The translations under genes were made by a program, and so were the position numbers. The notes below the pieces were generated by a model. The model searched no databases, was not told the DNA's origin, and saw only the letters and a program-made list of their open reading frames with translations. A DNA stretch of 64,000 nt from Serinicoccus chungangensis (GTDB lineage Bacteria; Actinomycetota; Actinomycetes; Actinomycetales; Dermatophilaceae): positions 930,001 to 994,000 of the forward strand of contig NZ_CP040887.1 of the NCBI RefSeq assembly GCF_006337125.1, written 5' to 3'. Below are positions 48,709-55,662 of the stretch, one piece after another. Within the stretch, counting starts at the first letter, position 1. Each line of letters begins with the position of its first letter.

Positions 48709-49743
48709 TCAGGACGCCATCTCGACGGGGGAGGCGGACGGCATACCCCAGGCGTCGGCCAGCATCCGGTAGCTGCGCCGGCGCATCTGCGGGTCGTAGG
48801 TGTAGGTGGTGACGATCAGCTCGTCCAGCTCGTGGGTCGCGGCGAAGCTCTCGAGCTGCTCGACGACCGTGTCCGGGGTGCCGACCATGCGGACGGACTG
48901 GTGGGCGTTGGCCAGGGGGAGGAGCTCGGTCGGCACGACGGAGGCGAGGCTGTCGACCGGCGGGTCGAGCGGGGCCGGCTGGCCGGAGCGGATGCGGATG
49001 GCCATCAGTTGCGCCGTGGTGAAGAGGTGGTCGGCCTCCTCCTGGGTCGGCGCCACCAGGACGTTGACGCCGGCCATGGTGGTCGGGCGGTCGACCTGGG
49101 CGGTGGCGGCGTCAGCGCGGAAGCGGTCGCGGTAGATGGCCAGCGCCTCCGCGAGCTGGTCGGGGGCGAAGTGCGACGCGAAGGAGAAGGGCAGTCCGAG
49201 CGCCGCGGCCACCTGGGCTCCGCCGGTCGAGGAGCCGAGCATCCAGAGCGGCACCTCGGTGCCCTCGCCGGGGAGGGCGCGCACCCTGCGGCCGGCCTGC
49301 GGAGCACCGAGGTAGCCCTGCAGGTCCGCCACCTCCGAGGCGAAGTCCGGCAGATGGCCGCTCGAGCGCGACAGTGCGGCGGCCGTCATGGGATCCGTGC
49401 CCGGTGCACGACCCAGGCCCAGGTCGAAGCGGTCCCCGTGGATGGTGGCGAGGGTCCCGTAGTACTCGGCGACCATGAGCGGTGAGTGGTTGGGCAGCAT
49501 CACCCCGCCCGAGCCGAGCCGGATGCGCTGGGTGGCGTGGGCGACATGCCCGAGCAGGAGAGCGGTGGCGGAGGACATGAACGCCTCGGACCCGTGGTGC
49601 TCGGCCATCCAGAAGCGGCGATAGCCGAGCTCGTCGACCTCGCGTGCGAGCGTGACGGACTCCTGGATGGCGGTGGCGGCCGTCATGCCCTGCGAGCGGG
49701 GCACGAGGTCGAGCACGGACAGCGGGATGCGAGAGGAGGGCAT
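48709..49743 (-). CDS. LLM-class flavin-dependent oxidoreductase (MsnO8-like)
   Basis: A 344-residue bacterial-luciferase-like monooxygenase (TIM barrel, FMNH2-dependent). Typical stretches: PLSVLDLVPRSQGM at the N-terminus, YRRFWMAEHHGSEAFMSSATALLLGHVA, IRLGSGGVMLPNHSPLMVAEYYGTLATIHGDRFDLGLGRAPGTD and LWMLGSSTGGAQVAAALGLPFSFASHF. The substrate is unknown. The start ATG is inside a copy of the recurrent octamer (GGT-ATG-CCC). No F420-specific evidence; FMN is the family default. Confidence 0.9.
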   Translation of the reverse strand: MPSSRIPLSVLDLVPRSQGMTAATAIQESVTLAREVDELGYRRFWMAEHHGSEAFMSSATALLLGHVAHATQRIRLGSGGVMLPNHSPLMVAEYYGTLATIHGDRFDLGLGRAPGTDPMTAAALSRSSGHLPDFASEVADLQGYLGAPQAGRRVRALPGEGTEVPLWMLGSSTGGAQVAAALGLPFSFASHFAPDQLAEALAIYRDRFRADAATAQVDRPTTMAGVNVLVAPTQEEADHLFTTAQLMAIRIRSGQPAPLDPPVDSLASVVPTELLPLANAHQSVRMVGTPDTVVEQLESFAATHELDELIVTTYTYDPQMRRRSYRMLADAWGMPSASPVEMAS

Positions 49744-49850
49744 ACCCGCTCAACAGCATCCGCCGACGGAGTATGCCTCCCCACGAGTTCGGCTGTCGCG
49801 TCCCGGCACCAGAGGGTCTGTCGCCTCAGATCCCGGCCGGTGCGAGCAAC

Positions 49851-49894
49851 CCTGCCCCGCTGCATCGACCTGCCCCTGCCCCGCTGCACCGACC
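49851..49894 (+). repeat. Direct repeat pair, 20 bp, 24-bp period
   Basis: CCTGCCCCGCTGCATCGACC (49851-49870) recurs with one change at 49875-49894, followed by a third partial CCCCTGCCC. It lies in the 212-bp gap between the HNH/DUF222 gene's 3' end and the LLM oxidoreductase start, upstream of the latter. Confidence 0.85.
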
Positions 49895-49955
49895 GCCCCT
49901 GCCCACGGGCGTGCCTCTGAGCCGGACCGCGCAGGCCGGCTCCGGGGCGAGGTCC

Positions 49956-51362
49956 TCAGACGTGCCAGGTCACGGTGCCGCCACGGATGGAGGCGCTCAG
50001 CTCGTGCTGGTGCACCACGGTGTGGTGCCGCCCGCACAACAGCGCCATCCGGTCGACGTCGGTGCGGCCGCCGCGGCTCCACCAGTCGACGTGGTGGCTG
50101 TCGCACCACTGGGGGAGGGCGCTGCACCCGGGATAGCTGCAGCCGCGGTCGCGCGCCACGAGCGCCTTCCACTGGGCGGGTGAGGCGAAGCGTGCCGTGT
50201 GCCCGAGGGCGAGCGGCTCCCCGTCGGCGGCCATCCACACCGGGGTGATGTCGGCCGAGCAGGCCAGCTCCGCGACCTGCCGCGGCGGCACGTAAGCACC
50301 GTCGGCGGTCGTCGCCGGACCGGACGGCAGACCTCGCTCAGGGTCGAAGGGGATGGTGAGGATGACCGTCGCCCGCGCGGTCGACGGCGGGGCGCCCGGA
50401 TGGGTCGTGCCCCGGTTGATGACCGCCATGAGCGCGTCGAAACGACGCTGCGTCGCCGTCCGTGGATCCGGCTCCTGGGTCGTCTCGTCAGGGGCCGGTG
50501 CCGCCAGCTGGGAGGTGAGGACACCGCCGATCGTGGCGGCCGCACCGTCGGGTGCGTCGATGGTGAAGCGGGTGAGCCCGGGGGCGATGCGCCTGGACGA
50601 GACACCCCGCAGGGCGATCGCTGCCCGCTCGCGCTCGCCCGGGGTCGTCTCGTGGAGCAGGTCCTCCAGCAGTCGGTGACACACGACGGACAGGTCCTTG
50701 TCCGACACATCAGGTCGGCCGGCTGCCGCGGTCGCGATCCGGGTGTAGGACTCCTCCTGGTCCGGGTCCAGCGACTCCTTGAGCCGCGTCATCGTCCGCG
50801 CCACGGTCGCCGCCCGGTGCAGCGGCACGTCGCCGCGCGCGACCGCCTCCCCGATCTGCGCCCCCGCGGGTGCCTCGGCGGCCGTGACCACCGACGCCAC
50901 CTGGGCGGCGTCGCCGCTGCTCAACCACGGGCACCGCACCCGCAGCCAGTCCACGAGCGTCATTCCGGACTCCTGGTGCAGACCCCGGGCCGCCGCCTGC
51001 TGGGCGAGCCGGAACCCGATGGCTCCGAGCCGTGTCTGCAGCCGTCCGACCGCCTCGAGCGCCCCGGTCAGCTCCGCGTCCTGCACCGAGACGACCTCGT
51101 CGTTCCCGAGGCTCGCGCGCCCCAACGCCATCGCTGCAGCCTCCAGGCCGGCCCCGAGCTCCTCGGCCGGAAGTCCCCGACCTTCCCGCCCGTGCATCTC
51201 CCCGAGCACGGTCGCGACCTCGTCCATGAGGGCCTGGTAGTCCGCGAGGCCCAGGGCGTCGAGCTCGTCCAGCGCCTCGCCCCACTCGAGGACCACCGGC
51301 GCACCCGCAGGAGGCGACCACGCACCCGCGCCGCCCCGCTCGCCCCCCGGTGAGAACTCCAT
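49956..51362 (-). CDS. HNH endonuclease with DUF222 domain (13E12 repeat family)
   Basis: A 468-residue protein of the actinobacterial DUF222-HNH group, often present in many copies per genome. The helical DUF222 region spans about 60-330, and the C-terminal HNH motif is CSYPGCSALPQWCDSHHVDW...LLCGRHHTVVHQHE, with the zinc-type Cys and catalytic His residues intact. Mycobacterial relatives are called 13E12 repeat proteins; some lie in mobile introns or act as homing-like nucleases, but the cellular role is unknown. ATG 51362 chosen over TTG 51374. Confidence 0.88.
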   Translation of the reverse strand: MEFSPGGERGGAGAWSPPAGAPVVLEWGEALDELDALGLADYQALMDEVATVLGEMHGREGRGLPAEELGAGLEAAAMALGRASLGNDEVVSVQDAELTGALEAVGRLQTRLGAIGFRLAQQAAARGLHQESGMTLVDWLRVRCPWLSSGDAAQVASVVTAAEAPAGAQIGEAVARGDVPLHRAATVARTMTRLKESLDPDQEESYTRIATAAAGRPDVSDKDLSVVCHRLLEDLLHETTPGERERAAIALRGVSSRRIAPGLTRFTIDAPDGAAATIGGVLTSQLAAPAPDETTQEPDPRTATQRRFDALMAVINRGTTHPGAPPSTARATVILTIPFDPERGLPSGPATTADGAYVPPRQVAELACSADITPVWMAADGEPLALGHTARFASPAQWKALVARDRGCSYPGCSALPQWCDSHHVDWWSRGGRTDVDRMALLCGRHHTVVHQHELSASIRGGTVTWHV

Positions 51363-51464
51363 ACCCGCACTCAAGCACCGCCCACCGACAGACCCGCTGA
51401 CCTGCGTCGACGCCGGTGACAGACGTCATGGCCGAGCCGCCGCACCCGGTGGCACAGTGGACCC

Positions 51465-52558
51465 ATGAGCCCGAGGAAGTCCGGCACCGACGCGTGGGGC
51501 CGCTGGGGGTGGCTCTTCGGCGCGATCTGGCTCGTCTTCTTCGCGTTCCCCGTGACCTACATCTGGACCACGGACGGGTCGATGGCGTGGCGGGTCACCT
51601 CGACCGCCGTCGTCGTGGCGTTCATGGCGGCCTACGTCGTGACAGTCCGCCTGTCGACGCACCTCGTCGCGGCGGGGGAGTACGCCCGCGCCGCTCGCGG
51701 CGGCATGGTCGGACTGGCCGCCATGGTCGCCACGGCGCTCGTGCTGGCCGTGCTCATCGGTCCCAACTCCCTGACCGCTCTGCCGTTCATCGTCGCCGTC
51801 CCGGTGTTCTTCCTGCCCTGGCGGGCCATGTGGACGACCTCGTTGACGCTCTTCGCGCTGGGTGTCGTCACGAGCACGGTCGCCTGGGGACTGCCCCGCT
51901 CGGTCATGCTCTGGGGCATCGCCCTGCTCGCTGGCCACGAGCGTGCTGTCCCCGGCACCTGGAGGAGCGGCAGGAGTCGGCGCACGAGGTCGAGGGGCAG
52001 CTCGCCCTCACCGAGGAGCGGGAGCGCGTCGCGAGGGACGTGCACGACGTGCTGGGGCACTCGCTGACCGTGGTGACGGTCAAGACCGAGTTGGCGCAGC
52101 GGCTCATCGACGTCGATCCGGCGGCGGCGAAGCAGGAGCTCGCCGAGGTGCAGGACCTGTCCCGTCAGGCGCTCGCCGAGATCCGCGCGACCGTCGGCGG
52201 TCTGCGGGTGGCGCGGCTGGCGGATGAGCTCGAGGCGGCGCGGGTCGCCCTGGCGGGGGCGGGGATCCAGATGGCGGTATGCGGTGCCGTCACCGATGTC
52301 GACCCTCGGCACCGCATCACCCTGGCCTGGGTCCTGCGGGAGGCGGTGACCAACGTGGTGCGCCACAGCGGGGCGAGTCGGTGCACCGTGGAGCTCGGCG
52401 AGTCGTCCCTGCGGGTGCTCGACGACGGCGTGGGCGGGGCACTGGTCGAGGGCAACGGCCTGTGCGGTGCCGGTGAACGGGTGCGCCAGGCGGGTGGGCA
52501 GCTGACCGTCGGTCCACGGAGAGATGCAGCAGGGACGGCTCTGGAGGTGCGGTGGTGA
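51465..52558 (+). pseudogene. NarL-type sensor histidine kinase (DesK-like), frameshifted
   Basis: The membrane half reads in one frame from ATG 51465 (four to five helices: LFGAIWLVFFAFPVTYIW ... LALTLFALGVV, to about 51925) and the kinase half in another (LEERQESAHEVEG, H-box ERERVARDVHDVLGHSLTVV, ATPase core VTNVVRHSGASRC and GNGLCGAGERVRQAGG, ending 52558). Between about 51925 and 51960 a third frame reads LATSVLS, so two single-base changes likely separate the halves. Both halves are well conserved, favouring sequencing error or very recent loss. It overlaps the response-regulator gene. The family includes DesK-like thermosensors; signal unknown. Confidence 0.82.
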
Positions 52559-53160
52559 TCCGGTTGCTCCTGGCGGACGACCAGGCCCTGGTGCGGGGAG
52601 CGCTGGCGGCGCTCCTTGACCTGGAGCGCGACATGCAGGTGGTCGCCCAGGTCGGACGCGGGGATGAGGTGCTGGAGGCGGTGCGCAGCGCCTCGCCCGA
52701 CGTGTGCCTGCTCGACATCGAGATGCCAGGACGGGACGGCATCGGTGTCCTCGAGGAGCTGCGGGAGCAGGGTATGCCGACCCGCTGCCTCATGGTCACG
52801 ACGTTCGGCAGACCCGGGTACCTCCGGCGGGCGATGGACGCCGGGGCCCGCGGCTTCGTCGTGAAGGACACGCCCGCCCCCGAGCTGGCCGAGGCGGTGC
52901 GGCGGGTGCACGCCGGGGTGCGTGTCGTCGACCCCGCGCTGGCGACCGAGTCGCTGCTCGGCGGGCCGAACCCGCTCACCGAGCGCGAGCGAGAGGCCCT
53001 ACGTGCGGCGCTGGACGGCTCACCGGTCCAGGTCATCGCCGGCCGGCTCTACCTCTCGCCCGGGACGGTGCGCAACTACCTCTCGTCGGCGATCGGGAAG
53101 ACCGGGACCACGACCCGGGTCGAGGCGGCGAGGTTCGCCGAGGACCGCGGGTGGCTCTGA
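52552..53160 (+). CDS. NarL/LuxR-type response regulator (DesR-like)
   Basis: A 202-residue response regulator. The receiver domain has IRLLLADDQALVRGALAALL with the acidic pair, phosphoacceptor Asp in CLLDIEMPGRDGIGVL, and Lys in FVVKDTPAPELAEAVRRV; the LuxR-type HTH is PLTEREREALRAALDGSPVQVIAGRLYLSPGTVRNYLSSAIGKTGTTTRVEAA. GTG 52552 overlaps the kinase gene's end, giving translational coupling. If the kinase is truly broken, the regulator is orphaned. Targets are not evident. Confidence 0.92.
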   Translation: MVIRLLLADDQALVRGALAALLDLERDMQVVAQVGRGDEVLEAVRSASPDVCLLDIEMPGRDGIGVLEELREQGMPTRCLMVTTFGRPGYLRRAMDAGARGFVVKDTPAPELAEAVRRVHAGVRVVDPALATESLLGGPNPLTEREREALRAALDGSPVQVIAGRLYLSPGTVRNYLSSAIGKTGTTTRVEAARFAEDRGWL

Positions 53161-53170
53161 GGTATGCCGC

Positions 53171-54097
53171 TCAGCGGTCGTTGCTGTAGAGGCGGTTGGT
53201 CGAGGTCAGGACCTCCAGCGGGGTGGCGGGCCCGTCGATCGTCACCGTGCTCGGAATGGTGCTCCACTCACCGCCGTCCACGCTGACCTCGCCGCCGTAC
53301 TCCACCGAGATGTAGGGGCCCACGTCGGCAGCCGACCCGTACTCGTGGGTGATGTCGCCGCCTGGGTAGGGGCCGCCCAGGCTGGTGGTGGGGCCGATGA
53401 CCGTGCCGTCCCCGGTGACGTAGGTGGCGCCGACGAGCGTCGGCCGGATGCGCACCTCGTGGCCGATCAGCGTCGTGACGTCGACCTCCTGCGGCTGGAA
53501 CCCTCCCTCCGGCCAGGCGAGCTCGAAGTAGACCGGAAGGTTGACCAACGTGCGGTTGCCCGGCGGCTCCATCACGGTCTGCGGCAGCGCGAACTGGGTG
53601 CGGTGGAACTGCTCGATGATCATGGCCTCGGTGAGTTCCTCCACTAACTCACCCGACCGTGGTGGTACGGAATCACTAAAGCACGTCGCGTCTGTAGGCT
53701 CCCAATCTTGCTCGACGTCTCCACCCGATGAAACTGTTCGCCGATAGATAATGGCCAACGCGAACGCGGGATCTGCCACGTCAAGGCAAGCGTCAATAGC
53801 GGACTGGCAGATCTCTAGCCGCGGCTGCTCAACGGTGTTCGGTGGACGACAATCGATGACAGCCACGTATTCGTACCACGACGTGGGGTTGTCGGGTTGG
53901 GTGCCTGGAGGCCACTTATCGGCGATTGCACGAACCTCTTCGTGCGTGAGCCCGACCTCCGACCCGTCCCCCTCGTTGCCACACTCGTCAAGCCCTGCGC
54001 ATGGCGGGTCGCTGCCTTCGTCGGCTGCCATACCGATCATCGGTCGCACGACGGCGAGAATGATCAATAGTAGCGCTGTTGCTGTTTTCCGGAACAT
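53171..54097 (-). CDS. Secreted protein of unknown function, mosaic composition
   Basis: A 308-residue exported protein: signal peptide MFRKTATALLLIILAVVRPMIGMAA, then a region with four cysteines (CAGLDEC, CRPPN, CQSAIDAC) and a C-terminal part rich in beta-strand patterns (FELAWPEGGFQPQEVDVTTLIGHEVRIRPTL). I do not recognise the family. It starts 1 nt before the stop of the upstream DUF6318 lipoprotein gene (TGATG), so they are coupled. The 5' ~460 bases have clearly lower GC and different codon use than the 3' part, the change lying at about 53,635. Confidence 0.72.
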   Translation of the reverse strand: MFRKTATALLLIILAVVRPMIGMAADEGSDPPCAGLDECGNEGDGSEVGLTHEEVRAIADKWPPGTQPDNPTSWYEYVAVIDCRPPNTVEQPRLEICQSAIDACLDVADPAFALAIIYRRTVSSGGDVEQDWEPTDATCFSDSVPPRSGELVEELTEAMIIEQFHRTQFALPQTVMEPPGNRTLVNLPVYFELAWPEGGFQPQEVDVTTLIGHEVRIRPTLVGATYVTGDGTVIGPTTSLGGPYPGGDITHEYGSAADVGPYISVEYGGEVSVDGGEWSTIPSTVTIDGPATPLEVLTSTNRLYSNDR

Positions 54098-54708
54098 CAG
54101 TCAATTGTGATGCTTTCTACTAGCCACCCGTCTTGCCACGAAACTCGGACAACAAGCGACAACTCTTGTTGCTCAAGCGCCCGATCTACCGGGTCACCAT
54201 CCCGCAGAAAGGGTTGGGCAGTTTGCTCGGCTGGTAGCAGGACGCGAGCGGTTTCGCCGGTGAAGATAGATTGTGGTTCACCAGTGTCCACCATGGGCCG
54301 AGCCAGATATTCGTTCTCGCCGGCGCCGTAAGCAATAAGTTCTTCGAAGTTGTCGCAGGTCGCGCAACTATCCAGGGCAAGTGGCTCAAGTAAACCAACT
54401 TCGGGACGGGTCATCGCGGAGTTGAGCACCTCGATGTAATGGAGCGCGAACGCCACCGCCCCTTCCTCGGTCTGCTCCTCCGCCTCGGCCGGCATCTCCG
54501 GAGGCCCCTCCGCCGCCGGTTCCTCCGTCTCCTCGGCGGTCTCGTCCGGCTCTGACGTGACGGCCACGTCGTCGGGCTCCTCGGGTGACTCGGTCGCGGT
54601 CGTGAGCGCGTCCTCCGACGTGGGCATGGGGGAGGGCTCGTTGCTCTCCGTGCAGGCGGGGAGCAGCACCAGGCTGGCAGCGGCGGCGATGATGGCGGTG
54701 CGTCTCAC
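54097..54708 (-). CDS. DUF6318-type lipoprotein
   Basis: A 203-residue lipoprotein. The signal ends in the lipobox LLPACTESN; an acidic, Thr/Glu-rich linker (about 20-70) follows, then a domain with EGAVAFALHYIEVLNSAM and CATCDNF, typical of DUF6318 proteins found near secreted-protein cassettes in actinobacteria. The first half has the genome's usual high GC, the last ~310 bases are AT-richer and continue as such into the downstream gene. GTG 54708 is preferred, with AAGAAGGGG 6 bases upstream. Function unknown. Confidence 0.78.
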   Translation of the reverse strand: MRRTAIIAAAASLVLLPACTESNEPSPMPTSEDALTTATESPEEPDDVAVTSEPDETAEETEEPAAEGPPEMPAEAEEQTEEGAVAFALHYIEVLNSAMTRPEVGLLEPLALDSCATCDNFEELIAYGAGENEYLARPMVDTGEPQSIFTGETARVLLPAEQTAQPFLRDGDPVDRALEQQELSLVVRVSWQDGWLVESITID

Positions 54709-55105
54709 GGCATACCCCTTCTTGCTCCTGCAGCCGCGACTCCCCAGCGACCGTGGTCCGGCTCCAGTCTGCCCCAGCTCGGACCTCCAGAACCGTTGTC
54801 CACAGTAGAGACTCACGCCCGATCTGACCAGAGCCTGACGCCCTCCAGAGCCCGAGATCCGCGCCGTTCCGGGCTTCGCGCCGACCCACCCGGATCGCGA
54901 CACGCGGACCCCTTGCATCTAGTAGCCAACTGACCTACGCTCCCCATATGTAGTAGTTACAAGCCTGTGGTTCGTCCACATCTTGTGCACAACCGGAGGG
55001 CGTCTACCCACACGTCATCCACACACAGTCCCCAGGCCCACCCACAGAGCGCCCCGTTCCGGGGGCGTTCGCGCCGCGCTGCCGCGACATCGAAGGAGGC
55101 GAGTG
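54709..55105. promoter_or_regulatory. Region upstream of nrdR with DnaA-box-like sites
   Basis: This 397-bp gap lies between the divergent lipoprotein and nrdR genes. It has an AT-rich core around 54918-54970. DnaA-box-like 9-mers occur at 54796 (TTGTCCACA, exact actinobacterial consensus), 54972 (TCGTCCACA), 54983 (TTGTGCACA) and 55015 (TCATCCACA). NrdR boxes were looked for but none is convincing. GAAGGAGG at 55092-55099 is the nrdR ribosome site. The cluster could mean DnaA control of the nrdR-nrdJ genes; no other function is evident. Confidence 0.45.
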
Positions 55106-55585
55106 ATGCACTGCCCGTTCTGCCGTCATACCGACTCCAAGGTCGTCGACAGCCGCGTCCAGGAGGAGGGGACCGTCATCCGCCGGCGTCGCCAGTGCCC
55201 GGAGTGCGGGCGTCGTTTCGGCACCGTCGAGACCGCGACCCTCTCGGTCATCAAGCGCTCCGGCGCGACCGAGCCGTTCAGCCGCGACAAGGTGATCTCC
55301 GGCGCCCGCAAGGCGTGCCAGGGGCGCCCGGTCTCCGACGCCCAGCTGCAGCTCCTCGCGCAGCAGGTGGAGGAGTCGATCCGCTCGCTGGGGCAGGCCG
55401 AGGTGGACGCGCACGAGGTCGGTCTGGCCATCCTCGAGCCGCTCAAGGCGCTCGACGAGGTCGCCTACCTGCGGTTCGCGTCCGTCTACCAGGCGTTCGA
55501 CAACCTCGACGACTTCGAGTCGGCGATCACGCTGCTGCGCTCCGAGCGCGACGTGGAGGCCGCCTCGCCGGGACACCAGCCCTAG
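55106..55585 (+). CDS. nrdR: Transcriptional repressor NrdR
   Basis: A 159-residue repressor of ribonucleotide reductase genes. The zinc ribbon uses Cys3, Cys6, Cys31 and Cys34 (MHCPFC ... CPEC); the ATP-cone follows with [23 protein letters not shown] and [21 protein letters not shown]. It senses ATP/dATP and represses nrd operons by binding NrdR boxes. It stands directly before nrdJ, the usual actinobacterial pairing. ATG 55106 gives normal length and fits GAAGGAGG 6 bases upstream. Confidence 0.97.
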   Translation: MHCPFCRHTDSKVVDSRVQEEGTVIRRRRQCPECGRRFGTVETATLSVIKRSGATEPFSRDKVISGARKACQGRPVSDAQLQLLAQQVEESIRSLGQAEVDAHEVGLAILEPLKALDEVAYLRFASVYQAFDNLDDFESAITLLRSERDVEAASPGHQP

Positions 55586-55662
55586 ACCCGGGTATGTCAG
55601 TACCCACCGCTTGACTCAATTCAGCACCGCAAGCCCGACACCACACACAGGGAGAGCTAGTC

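Noticed and set aside
55586..55662. Cobalamin riboswitch before nrdJ
   Set aside because: Only 77 bp separate nrdR and nrdJ and no B12-box-like sequence is visible.
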